DNA from: Ureaplasma canigenitalium ATCC 51252
Lineage (GTDB): Bacteria; Bacillota_I; Bacilli_A; Mycoplasmatales; Mycoplasmoidaceae
Length of the DNA: 64,000 nucleotides
Assembly (NCBI RefSeq): GCF_000712165.1
Contig: NZ_KL544010.1
Coordinates: 159,208 to 223,207, forward strand
Direction of reading: 5' to 3'
A model generated the notes under the pieces. That model was not told the DNA's origin and made no database searches. It saw only the letters and a program-made list of their open reading frames with translations. Below are positions 18,383-28,523 of this stretch, one piece after another (position 1 is the stretch's first letter; every line of letters starts with the position of its first letter). The position numbers were made by a program, and so were the translations under genes.

Positions 18383-21277
18383 ATGATAAAAAATAACACG
18401 CTTGAGTATTGAAAAATTGCAACTGATGTTAATATGTACCTCAAAGAAACAATTTGTCTTTGAGTAAAATCAGGAATTTTTAAATCGCTATTAAACGATG
18501 AAATCGTTTTTCAACGAAATAATAAGAAAGAAAAAGCTTACTTTAGAAACAATGAAAAGAAAATTTATTTCTATTGTAATGACAAGAAAGACCGAGATAA
18601 AGTAGGCCAGAGCGATGTTACCTATCGTCAAATTATCCAAACTCTAAAGTATCTTGAAGTCATTGAATTCATTAAAGAAGATGGTGATGATGAAATTTAT
18701 CTCATTAATGATGATTTTAAAAAAGTAGCTAGGCTATCTAGTGATAAAGCAAAAATAAAAAATATAGATGAAATAATTTGCAAAAAATTAATAAAGAACC
18801 TTGAAAAGCACATTTTTCCCCTGGTCTTTAAAAAAGATTGCACTGATGATGAGTTGGATGAAGAACAACCAAACATTAATTCTGACAAAAGCCAATATAA
18901 TTTCCTTTATTCTATCCTACTTATTTATGACCGCGAATTTCTTAATAGTGAAATTGCAGAGAAACTTCTTAAAATAAAGATTGATGATAAGGATACATAC
19001 AATAATTTTGTTGAAAAACTTAATGAGTATCATTATGAACTAAAAAACCAAATTAAAAAATTAATTAAAAAAACTTTGGGCAAATATGACGATTGATACT
19101 TTACAGCAAAACTCACGGAGATTGAAGCAAAACTAGATAATCCAGTTGAATCCAAAAGTGATTTCCAATTGGATATCGAAGACTACTCTGAACGTAAAGG
19201 AGTTTTAAATCCAAAACGATGTACTGTCGCTGAATACCTTGGATGAAAGAAAGAAATTACCATTCCCATTTTTCAACGAAACTATATTTGACCAAGTATT
19301 AACGCATCTAACCTAGTAGCATCAATGATTGAAAAACACATGAAAAATAAAAGTGATAATCAAAAAGATTGTTATTATTTAAATAATATTTCACTTTCTG
19401 TTGACAATAACGGGTTTAAAATACTTGATGGTCAACAACGAACTACAACTTTATTTTTAATTGTAATCGCGTTTTACCGCTACCTTTATCATTTAATGAA
19501 TAGTGCGGAAGGAATGAAGGATAAAGGTTTATCTATCCTTAATCATTTAAACAACAAAATTCCTCTTAAATTAATTCTAGAAAAAGGTCAATCTTTTAGT
19601 GAAAATAATGATGACTATAATCATTTTCTTACAATCTATAAAGAAAATAATCGTTCATTTAATGATCGAGATAAAAAAATTCTTTTCCTTAAATCTCAAT
19701 TTCATTCCAACTATGAAACAATTTGCAAGGAGTTGCAGGAAAGAATTTCAACAATCAATGATCTTGAGTCGTTTATTGATTACTTTCTTAATGATTCTGA
19801 CATAATCATCGCTCCTTGTTCTGTAAGTAATGAGTCTGATGCAACTGATATTTACATTCGAATGAACCAGTGTGCACAACCATTAAGTGCTATTGATTTA
19901 TTAAAAAGTCGAATCGACCAGATTAATCAAGAGAATAAGATTAGTAGTCAAGAAAGAACGAATCAGCTTATTGTTTACAATAAGATTTTTAATCGTTACT
20001 TCACAAAGAAATCAAGTAAAAATGAAATTGATATCGATTTACTTAATAAATTTATTGAAACATTCCTTGTTTATGATGAAGAGAAAAATATAAGAGCGAA
20101 AATTTCAACTGGATCAACATATCAAGGGTTAAATATTTTAATTGAGCAATTTAGTAGGAAAGATAAAAACCGTATTATGCACCAATTATACGAGAAGACA
20201 ATCATTTTTGACTTCTTACTAAATGGTAATTTTAAACTTTTTAAAAAGTTAAATGATCAAGTTGAAAAAACAAAAACGATGGGACAAATATTCGCAGATT
20301 ATAGAGGTTTATTTGATCAATACGAAAATAAGGAAGTTGCAAAAATACAACTTATTTGTCACCAGATTGTCGACATCACTAATTGGGGTAAGAAGCATGT
20401 CTACCTTGTCATCATTAACCGATTAATGGAACTACTTGATATTTGAAACGGTGAATTCTCTCACCTAGAATTATTTAGTCGATACTTATTAATACTTGAA
20501 CAATTCCAAAATAAATGAAATTACCTTTATTTTGAAGGACAGTCATTGACACAAAAATTATTAAAACTAGCAAATGAGATGCCGAACGAAGGCAACCCTA
20601 AACAAAATTACTTAAAACTAAAAGAATACTTACCTGAATTCAAGACAAAGTTAAACAGCATTTTAGAATGTAAAGATGATGATGAAACCAAATCGAAATT
20701 TAAAGAAGAACTTAATAGACTTTATGGTGCAATGAACAATGATGAAAATCCGAATAGAACCTCTAATCTAAATAAGAAAATGATTCTTTCGCGAGTTTGT
20801 GTTTACCTTCATAATAACAATAAATTTTGCTATACGAAATTAACTAGTGAACGAAATAATGAGTTTCTCGACTACAAAGACTATGATCTCGAACATATCC
20901 TGCCGATTAAGAAGGATACCAAACAAGATTTTCTAGGTCACATTGATGATAAGGACTACTATAAATATGTTAACCAAATTGGTAACTGTGGTTTACTTGA
21001 ACCAACAACAAATAAGTCTGTTCGGAATAATCTTCATCAAAAGATTGTTAAAGCGGTTGAAGATGTTTCAATTAACAACTTCTCGATTAAAGGGAAGGAA
21101 GGTAGTTTAGAGAAAACTTACCCTTGCATTAAAACTAGTGAATATAAAAATGAACATTACCAGTTTATACAAAACGATTGAGAAGAGTGAAAACAAAATA
21201 TCGAAAAACGTACTGAACAGATTCTAGATATATTTACTGAAATTATGTTTAGTGACATCGATGATGACAACAATTAA
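18383..21277 (+). CDS. GmrSD-type restriction protein: novel N-terminus, DUF262, DUF1524 HNH
   Basis: 964 residues read through many UGA Trp codons. Residues 1-285 are unrecognised; residues 65-110 (DVTYRQIIQTLKYLEVIEF, then a beta-hairpin) look like a winged helix. DUF262 begins at about 290 with IPIFQRNYIWPSIN and has the signature LDGQQRTTTLF near 347, the NTPase-like site of GmrS-type proteins. DUF1524 near 830-885 has DYDLEHILPIKK, NQIGNCGLLEP and NKSVRNN, the His-Me/HNH nuclease pattern. GmrSD proteins are type IV enzymes that cut modified phage DNA. Ribosome-binding site AGAGGAATT, 11 bases after the C5 methylase stop. The pairing with a methylase and the N-terminal extension are unusual. 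Confidence 0.85.
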
Positions 21278-21422
21278 AGAAGGATTCTACCTTTTAAGAA
21301 ATAGCGATGGTATTCCTAGGAATACCACAGAAATAGCTATGGCGATTAAGACATATTCACCAATTGTGGTTGTAGTCGATATTAGAAGAGAATTCCTGGA
21401 AAGCTTTTTTTGTCACTTTTAA
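21264..21422 (+). CDS. Short frame overlapping the end of the GmrSD-like gene
   Basis: 52 residues, MTTIKEGFYLLRNSDGIPRN at the start, overlapping the preceding gene by 14 bases in the way coupled genes do. It contains a 20-base palindrome in its coding sequence and ends opposite the stop of the decayed S subunit. No family recognised; could be chance or a truncated third gene of the operon. Confidence 0.3.
   Translation: MTTIKEGFYLLRNSDGIPRNTTEIAMAIKTYSPIVVVVDIRREFLESFFCHF
21308..21327. repeat. 20-base perfect palindrome
   Basis: TGGTATTCCT followed by its exact reverse complement, with no loop. Lies 31 bases after the GmrSD-like stop. Without a loop it is more like a protein-binding site than a terminator. 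Confidence 0.8.
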
Positions 21423-22052
21423 CTTTCTGTAAAATTGGTTAAAATTTTCCCGATTAATCTGATGTCAACGGCTATAAATCAAGGAATTATCCCATTAGTC
21501 CAATTATCAGTATCGTTCTTTGAAGGAGTATAACTCCCATAAATATCAAATAGCTTATGGAGAGACTTAAAATTAATTTTATTATTAGTCTCTTCTACAT
21601 TTTTCTCTTCCAGTAAATACTTTAAAATCCGGTCTAAAAGATCAGTATTATTATCAAAACCAAGGATTTTGTTTAAGTAGTAACTATGCTCTTTATCATG
21701 TAGTTCAAGTTCCGTAAATTTATCCAAAATTTCTACTATTTTATTTCGAATGGAAAGGGAGCTTGAATGTTTACGACTACATTATTCATTAATTTAAAAT
21801 TGCTATTTGATTTATTAACAAATTTAGGAAAATTAATTTTTGCAATATAAGACAAATACTCCACATTTAAGTTTGAATTGTCCTTATTCTTTAGTATCCC
21901 GTAAACATTTGTAGCTAAAAACTTGTCATTCCTAAAGAACACAGTTCCAGCATAACCATCGGTCGTTCAAGTAACATATTCACCATCAAAGTCATAAGTG
22001 ATAATCACCAAAAACTCCATCATTTAATGCTTGTGATGGAAAGACAGACTAA
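21419..22052 (-). pseudogene. Decayed specificity subunit (hsdS-like)
   Basis: Minus-strand pieces in order: PSQALNDGVFG (22045-22000), TYDFDGEYVTWTTDGYAGTVFF (from about 21997), KIVEILDKFTELELHDKEH (from about 21745) and LHKLFDIYGSYTPSKNDTD followed by GIIPWFIAVDIR. These match the first recognition domain, conserved central helix and start of the second domain of type I S subunits. There are frameshifts near 21995 and 21750, and the second domain is cut short at 21419. No matching methylase is next to it. Could serve as a recombination reservoir of recognition domains, or simply be debris. Confidence 0.75.
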
Positions 22053-22091
22053 ACCCCTTTTAACTGCTAGTTATAGTAATGATATTAGATT

Positions 22092-22826
22092 TTATTTTTC
22101 ACCAATATATTTACTTTCACCTAATTTAAGATTTCCGTTTTCATCGAAATAAAAGTGTTGTGAGAAGAGTTCTGGAGTTAAGATGTTTTCCTTGTTTGGA
22201 AGAGTTAGAATAATGTGGATTGCGATGATGATGTCTAATTTGCTAAAGTCTACAAAATTCTTAAAATTTTGGATGTTAGCACTAACCTCTTTGGAGATTT
22301 GATCAAAGTACTTATCAGCTTCTTTTCTTGTTTTTTCGATTTGCTTAGTATATTGTTTATCAATAATTACTTTTCCATCTTTATCTACATTAAATTGATA
22401 AACTTCTAAGTTGGGAGCATTATTAACCTTGCTTTGAACTACCCCATTAATGATTTGTTGGAAAAGTGGACTTCCCATTACGGTTGGTTTAGCAAAAAAC
22501 TTACCTTCTACCTTAGTTTTTTCTAATTCTTCAGGTTTAATTTGTTCTTTTAAATTTAAATCAATCTTTAAAGTTCCAACTTTATCTTCATTGTCTTTAT
22601 CATCCTTAATGACTTCAACAATTTTATTATCATTAGGAAGTTCCTTTGCGATTTCGACTTGCGGAACTTTTTCTGAGATACCAAGTTGTTTAAGAGCAAT
22701 TGCTGAGAAAACACTATTAATAATTTGCTCTGGTTCATTTAATGAACAACTCGCGACAATAGCAATAGTCGGGATTACTAATCAAGGAGATAGTAGTCCT
22801 ATTAATAATTTTCATCTCTTCTTCAT
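22092..22826 (-). CDS. Lipoprotein of unknown function
   Basis: 244 residues with two UGA Trp codons in the signal peptide region. MKKRWKLLIG start, hydrophobic core and lipobox IVASC predict a lipid-anchored surface protein. The mature part is mostly helical and charged (EQIINSVFSAIALKQLGISE near residue 32, KEADKYFDQISKEVSANIQN near 165). No enzyme motif seen. The gene lies between the decayed S subunit and rpsD, on the rpsD strand, but a terminator separates them. Confidence 0.7.
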
Positions 22827-22907
22827 ACTTCAACCTAATCTTAAAGTAAATGTTATTTAAGTATAGCAAAATGAGTACTACGCGGATATTTTTTCTTAGA
22901 GAAAATG

Positions 22908-22949
22908 AAAAAAAAAAAAAAAAATACCAAGGTTGTCCCCTGGTATTTC
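22908..22949 (-). terminator. Terminator of rpsD
   Basis: Minus-strand stem AATACCAGG/CCTTGGTATT with a single bulge, followed by a run of 17 T. The same bases form the A17 tract on the plus strand. Confidence 0.85.
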
Positions 22950-22957
22950 ATAATCAA

Positions 22958-23566
22958 TTACATCAATCGGTTGTATCATTCAACAACGTAAGCTTCGTTA
23001 ATGTCCTTGCTTAATTCGTCACGTTCTGGTAAACGGGTAAACTTCGCAATTTTCTTTGTTTTATCAACAACTTCAATAAAGTCAGCAGGTTTGTTATTAG
23101 TATTCTTCACTAATGTTGAAAGAAGGATCGGTTCTTTTAGTGAAATCGTTGAACCAACTTCAACAAGAGCACTTGGAATGTTTGATTTCTTACCATTAAC
23201 AAGGACATGGTTGTGGTTTACAAGTTGACGGGCAGCTCGTCTTGTTGGAGCAAATCCAGCACGGAATACTAATGAGTCAACACGTGATTCAAGAACTTGT
23301 AGTAAGTTAAGAGTAAGAACTCCACTACGTGACATCGCAACACGGTATAAACGACGGAATTGACGGTCGTTTAATCCATATAGGTACATTAATTTTTGTT
23401 TTTCTAGTAATTGTTGACCATAGTTTGACAACTTAACACGTTTATTCCCGTGTTGTCCAGGACCATAAGTTCTTTTCTTTCCTGTATTAAATTCTTTCCC
23501 GTTTTCAAGTAAACTAAAACCAAGATGACGAGATTTTTTAAAAACACTTCCTAAATATCTAGACAT
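22958..23566 (-). CDS. rpsD: 30S ribosomal protein S4 (uS4)
   Basis: 202 residues. Starts MSRYLGSVFKKSRHLGFSL and contains KRTYGPGQHG near residue 32, YGLNDRQFRRLYR near 65 and the S4 RNA-binding domain (LESRVDSLVFRAGFAPTRRAARQLVNHNHVLVNGKK, residues 89-124). The last residues, VVEWYNRLM, need one UGA read as Trp and correspond to the usual C-terminus. Primary 16S rRNA binder and 30S assembly nucleator. In many bacteria S4 also controls its own mRNA; a structured 180-base leader lies upstream here. Confidence 0.98.
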
Positions 23567-23750
23567 AATTTCCTTTCAAAATAATCAAAAAAATAGTTAA
23601 AACACCACATTGATTTTCAGTTAAAAAACACGGATTCCGTGTTTCAAAGACAGCATTGCTTTGCTTACTCTTTCATCCTCAAGGAATAAAAATACTACTT
23701 GATTTAGGGTTTACCTATTTTTATTGCTGTTAAAAATTAGATTTATTAAC
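23567..23750 (-). promoter_or_regulatory. Structured rpsD leader
   Basis: Between the -10 element (23757-23762) and the rpsD start lies about 180 bases of leader. In transcript order it holds a 10-base-pair helix AATAAAAATA/TATTTTTATT enclosing about 24 bases, a GC-richer segment with AGCA/TGCT arms, then a terminator-like hairpin at 23621-23644. Suggests autoregulation or attenuation of S4 synthesis; inference from structure only. Confidence 0.5.
23621..23644 (-). terminator. Attenuator-like hairpin in the rpsD leader
   Basis: Minus-strand AAACACGG, 3-base loop, CCGTGTTT followed by more T (six T in total after CCGTG). Located about 55 bases before the rpsD ATG, where a normal terminator would block expression. 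Confidence 0.6.
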
Positions 23751-23756
23751 TTAAAG

Positions 23757-23762
23757 ATTATA
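23757..23762 (-). promoter_or_regulatory. -10 element of rpsD
   Basis: Perfect minus-strand TATAAT at the upstream edge of the rpsD leader. No convincing -35. Confidence 0.5.
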
Positions 23763-23775
23763 CTTTAAAAAACCT

Positions 23776-23781
23776 TATAAT
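23776..23781 (+). promoter_or_regulatory. -10 element of the EzrA-like gene
   Basis: Perfect TATAAT 32 bases before the ATG at 23813, back-to-back with the rpsD -10. Confidence 0.5.
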
Positions 23782-23812
23782 TAATAGAAATTACATAATC
23801 CGTCTTTTTTCT

Positions 23813-25525
23813 ATGAATTGGTACTTTACACTCGTCTTTATTCCCATTTTAATTGCTTTTTTTGGTTACCTTACGATTTATTTTAAAATGCGAAAAGCAA
23901 TTAAACTTTTCCATTTTTACCGTCAAAATTACATTATTTATTATGGAAGAGTGAATAGTGTTTTTAATATGCACTATAAGGATAATAAAAGTTATTTCTT
24001 TACCTTAAATCATGTCTGTGGTAAAGAAATAAACAAGGTTCTTGGTGTAGTAAAAATCAATCTTGATGAGATGCATACATTATTAAAGAATATGCGCAGT
24101 CTTGCGAATTCCTATGCTGTCATTGCTTTCAAGAAGATTTTGAAAGAAACGATGAAACTTGACCAAATATTACGTGATCAAACTAAAATTCTTGATGAAC
24201 TACTTTACCAATTTTGAAACGACTTCTATCGACTTGACCAAATTGAATATCGTCTTATTGCATTTAATAATGAAATCAACAACCTAAATAATAAGGTTAA
24301 AACTAAGTTTAATTACGAGTGTAAACGATGAATGACAAATGAACTTTGAATCATCGATCTTTTTGAGACAATGATGAAGGCAAAGATTAAAATGAACGGT
24401 AGTTTATATAGTGAACAAGTTTACCAAATTGCCCACCGAATTAGTAATAAGTGTTGAATCATTAATAACTTTAGTAATGTATTTAACCAAGTATTTAAGA
24501 TTACAAACGCGAACAAAGAAAACATCAAGAACATTAACCAACAAACTTTCTTAACAGAAGAAGAGAAGAATGAAATTGTGAAATTCAATATTTCTTTTGA
24601 AAAGTATTTAAACGACACCTTAAACAACCTACTACAGATGACTAAATTCAAAACTATTAACAGCGACCTGTCGATGTTTATGAATCAATCGATCAGTTAC
24701 TATAACATCTCAAGTAGTAACTACAAAGGGGCGTTACTTTACGAAAAATATCTTTATAAGTTTAAGGACGACTTTGAAGCTTTTCCATACCGGTTAGGGG
24801 AAATTAGATCAATCATTGTGAAGATTGACGAGGAGTTAAAATACTACTCATTTAATGACCTAAATGATATGATTCTTGGAGTCATTAAAAATGCTGATTT
24901 ACTTGAAAAAAAGTTCATTAGTAAAGACTTGATTGGAAAAAATATGGACTTCATTAACCAATCCAAAATTTTTTATGAGCAATTTCTTAATTTCCTAAAT
25001 GAAATTCACTCATTTATCGCAATATTAAAAAAATACAACAGTGATTATGGAAATCTTGTGCATGAGATTGTCGAACTCTTAAACTTAAAAAATCACCTCT
25101 TTAACTATCTTGAATCAATCAATCCAGGTCAAAATCGTGATTTACTTAACTCGAATTGACTCGAGGATGATAAAAAAGAAATCGATGAATATTTTCTCCG
25201 TTCAAAAAGTTTTGATTCAGAATTTGATGTTTCTTATATTACCGATTCAAAACACCATCTCCGATATGTAAAAACAATTCGTGAACGTTTAAGTTACATT
25301 ATTAATTACCTTTTTAATAAAGATAGTCGGGTAAAAAGACTGTATAAGGAATTAATGAAGTTACTTGATTTTTATCAAGCCTCAAACGAAGAATATATGT
25401 TATATGAAATTAATTCATTTACAAATAGGGATGAAGTTTTAAGTAAGATGAAACAATTAATCAATTTTATTATCACAAAGCAAAATATGTACCTTAACAG
25501 TAAGAATACAACTAGCGGGCAATAG
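23813..25525 (+). CDS. EzrA-like membrane-anchored coiled-coil protein
   Basis: 570 residues read through several UGA Trp codons. One N-terminal transmembrane helix (residues 4-25), then a cytoplasmic, almost entirely helical body. Length and topology match EzrA, the spectrin-like negative regulator of FtsZ rings (about 560 residues in Bacillus). No short motif can prove it. The gene is divergent from rpsD and ends in a strong terminator. If it is EzrA, it would act in division; otherwise it is a helical membrane-anchored scaffold. Confidence 0.45.
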
Positions 25526-25529
25526 TGTG

Positions 25530-25557
25530 AAAAAGAAGGAAAAACTCCTTCTTTTTT
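25530..25557. terminator. Bidirectional terminator between convergent genes
   Basis: AAAAAGAAGGA/TCCTTCTTTTT stem with a 4-5 base loop, A run on one side and T run on the other. It lies between the EzrA-like gene and the convergent methylase gene and can serve both. Confidence 0.85.
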
Positions 25558-26473
25558 AAAACCATTTCTCTTTTTCTTGCTCATAGAATTTCAAAATTCT
25601 ATTAATATGCATCTGATACAATTCGTTAATTAAATCGGTGTTGGAAAAACCCCTTACCGATGTATTACTTTCTGATAACTTTGTAAAGTCAACCTGATTG
25701 ATCAAATCAAGCAAATACTGGTTCTCTGTTTTAATAAACAGGTACTGACGGTTCGGAACTAAATCGTTGGGATTCCTGATTTTTTTTGAATAATCATAGT
25801 ATCCTTGACGTACAACTGCGAAATTTCAACGGTACTTATCCTTATCAAAAAACTTCATTGTTTCCTTCGTGTTATTATGGGTATAAAGGGTAAGTCCGGG
25901 AAGGGTTTGAAAGTTATTGTTTCTTAAGCGATGATCGGTTAACCAGGTTTTAATATTCTTATTGGTTCAAATTTGAAAAACACATTTTACATTATATTCA
26001 CGATCATTAACAATAAATGAATTAAAAGGTAACGATTCACTATAAATTAACTTAGCATCATGCTTAATTTGCTTCTGGGTTAAATACCGATTAAAGGTAT
26101 TTGGCAAAATCATACAAACGATGTCAGCTAGCATAAGTGACTTATTTAAAAATTGAACCGCAAGGTGACATCTCTTACCAAATGGGGGATTAGTAATGAC
26201 GATGTTCTTATTCTTATTAAAAAGAGAAAGATCAACACTAAGAAAATCAGCTTTTTTAATGAGTTTTTGACCTTTTGGTTCAAGATCAAAAGCAACACAT
26301 TGTCGAGTAATATCAATTCCTCTTTTTTCAAAAGCACGAATGAAATTGCCTGTTCCGGCCGCTGGTTCAAAAATGGTAAATTGTTCTAGTTGAAACATTT
26401 CATCAATTTTTTTAACAAGATAATCAGCGATTCTAGGATTGGTGTAAAATTGATCTAAATTATTCTTCTTCAT
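25556..26473 (-). CDS. Type II N6-adenine DNA methyltransferase
   Basis: 305 residues read through UGA Trp codons. FEPAAGTGNF near residue 35 is the SAM-binding motif and VITNPPFGKR near 93 is the NPPF catalytic motif of N6-adenine methylases. NLDQFYTNPRIADYLVKKI at the N-terminus is the common leading helix of this group. The ATG overlaps the end of the restriction gene by 14 bases, so the pair is translationally coupled. Protects host sites cut by the partner nuclease; recognition site unknown. Confidence 0.9.
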
Positions 26474-27248
26474 GCATCGCTAAATCCCTGAGAAATTGAA
26501 AGACATTCTCCCTCCATTCCATTTTTTCGGCGAAATCAAAAATACTTAATTTTTCATCATTACCAAATACGAATTCATTCTTACAGATAAAATCAGTTCT
26601 AATTTTAGGATATAAACCAAATGGGTTATAAGAAGACGGATCATTCTTCAATTCTTCATTTAAATTAGCTACTGCTAAATCTTCATTAAAGAAATCAAAA
26701 TAACTATTTAAAAATTTTCTTGTTCCCCTTCCTATATAATCGCTACCTAGAAAAATAATGGGGTTGTGTTTTTCTGTGTTAGCATAAAGATAAATTGTGT
26801 TTTCTTTTGGGATATTACTGTTTCCCTTAGGTAAGGTAGCACTTTTTCTTTTTGTTGAAAACTTAATTTCGATAGGAAATATAAATTGACTAGTAAAAAT
26901 TAAAAGATCTGGAAAATTTTGTTTACCATAAGGTTCGTATACATATCAGTTTAAATCACCGATATAATGACCAAAAGGATTTCGTATAACCTGGATGTTG
27001 TTTTTATCAAGCACCTGGTTATTCATTTTATTTATTAGTGATTCAAACACACTTTGGTCAATTTTTAATAAATTATTTAGGTAATCAATAGATTCTTCTT
27101 TTTTAAGACTCACCTTAGTAAAGGAGCCACCATCTAATTTTTTTAGAATAAAATGCTCAAACTCATCACCTGTATTACCGTTTTGTTTAGAATCTACAAC
27201 CTTTTCTAGGAAATCAATAAAATTAGCCATACTTTTATCGCTAGACAT
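26460..27248 (-). CDS. Probable type II restriction endonuclease, PD-(D/E)xK
   Basis: 262 residues with UGA Trp at about residue 101. The segment NFPDLLIFTSQFIFPIEIK has P113-D114 and E127-I-K129, a clear PD-(D/E)xK nuclease core. N-terminal half is helical. It precedes and overlaps the N6-adenine methylase, the standard organisation of a type II pair. ATG at 27248 chosen; a TTG at 27263 would add 5 residues and ATG 27230 is also possible. Subfamily and recognition site not identified. Confidence 0.8.
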
Positions 27249-27263
27249 ACGAGCACCAACCAA

Positions 27264-27601
27264 TAAACAATTTAATTAATGTATCATAGTTATATAAATA
27301 AACTTGTTTATTTATTAACAAGATAATTTATATTTTAATATCCTTAAACCTAAACAATGAGAAAAGCAACTGCAATCAAAAAAACAGTTCTTATGATTAT
27401 CTAAGAATTTAAGTTTTACCCTAATTAATGAATAAATAAAATAATCCTTTGTCATCCAGGATAAAAAACTCAAGCTTTCTAATAGTTATAATATACTAAG
27501 GAACCATTATTAGAATACTAATTTATATTAAAATAACTGAATTTGATAATTAAAAAAATCTTACTTTCCTTCCTGAAAGGAATTTGTAAGATTTCATAAT
27601 G
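27264..27601. other. Intergenic gap with one terminator
   Basis: About 340 bases of AT-rich DNA between the restriction gene and the next membrane-protein gene. Apart from the hairpin at 27556-27594, no gene, RNA or repeat was recognised on either strand. Confidence 0.6.
27556..27594 (-). terminator. Intrinsic terminator after the 165-residue membrane protein
   Basis: Arms AAATCTTAC (27556-27564) and GTAAGATTT (27586-27594), with an inner TTTCCTT/AAAGGAA helix, giving a long hairpin. Position fits the end of the minus-strand gene at 27602. Confidence 0.75.
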
Positions 27602-28099
27602 CTAATTTTCTTTAAAACTAAGATCCTTCTTAATTAAGTGAAATTGCTCCCTTAGAATATCGTTAATTGATTTAAGAACAAGGTGACGATCATCGTGCAT
27701 CTTTAGATATAAGTCTAATTTACCATCAAGAATGATACTACCTTCTTCATCAATTCATCCACTATTTATTGCTTCATTAAATAGTTGCTCGACATAAAAA
27801 GGAAAAACATAGTCAAGTAAAGTTCAGATTAGGATACTTAATAGGATAATACCGGAAACAAAACCGATGGAACTATAAATAAGTTTATGCTTTTTAATTT
27901 TTCGTTCAAGACCATATTTCGTTAACAGAGCAACTCCGACAAAGACATAAATAGCAAGAATACTACCAAGAACATATCCGGTTACCTTAGCACCGACAGC
28001 ATAACATCGAAGAGCGGTAAGAAAAAATCCTACATCCATATATTCTCCTTCGACAATGGTATAGTGAAACAGGGATGAATCAATTGTGGTGGTAATCAT
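27602..28099 (-). CDS. Small membrane protein of unknown function
   Basis: 165 residues with UGA Trp codons. Two hydrophobic helices (about residues 38-60 and 73-95), a basic loop between (LERKIKKHK), then a charged cytoplasmic tail with KLDLYLKMHDDRHLVLKS. An AAAGGAA site lies 11 bases before the ATG. A single gene flanked by terminators. No family recognised. Confidence 0.65.
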
Positions 28100-28523
28100 T
28101 GATATTATTTCCTTTTATTATTAATAATCATTTATAAACTATTTCATAATGAGTATATTCGTCATTATTAGAGTTTTAAAGTGTTGGAGTTGTTAGACAA
28201 GATGTGATTAATCATCTCTAAGCTATTTTTTTCACATAAATAGATATGTCTACTAAGATAAATCCTTAATCAAAATTTAGTTTATATTTTATCGAAGATT
28301 AGCGAAGATGTTTAAGATTTTTTTACCATCTAAATATTTTCTAGTTTATTCCTTTTTTTCTTTATCCTATGGAAATAAAGTAGTTTAAATAAGAAATAAA
28401 GATTATTAATTAAGATGGTAGATTAAAGACGGAATTTTGCTATGAATAAACTATAAAAGGACTAAATAGTAAGAAAAAAGCTCACCACTAGTAAGCTTTT
28501 TCTTAATTTAGTAAATTAACAAT
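28100..28523. other. Intergenic gap
   Basis: About 420 AT-rich bases between the small membrane protein and the end of the giant surface gene. It contains the terminator at 28470-28505; no gene or RNA recognised. Confidence 0.6.
28470..28505 (-). terminator. Terminator of the giant surface-protein gene
   Basis: Minus-strand AAGAAAAAGCT/AGCTTTTTTCTT arms with an 11-base loop and a T-rich 3' arm, 18 bases beyond the stop codon. Confidence 0.75.

Noticed and set aside
22908..22924. A17 tract as a phase-variable promoter element
   Set aside because: It is the T tail of the rpsD terminator hairpin, and no plus-strand gene starts downstream of it.
23567..23760. Possible tRNA gene in the rpsD leader
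   Set aside because: No cloverleaf, T-loop consensus or acceptor stem; the hairpins fit a leader RNA instead. No tRNA or rRNA gene was recognised anywhere in the window.
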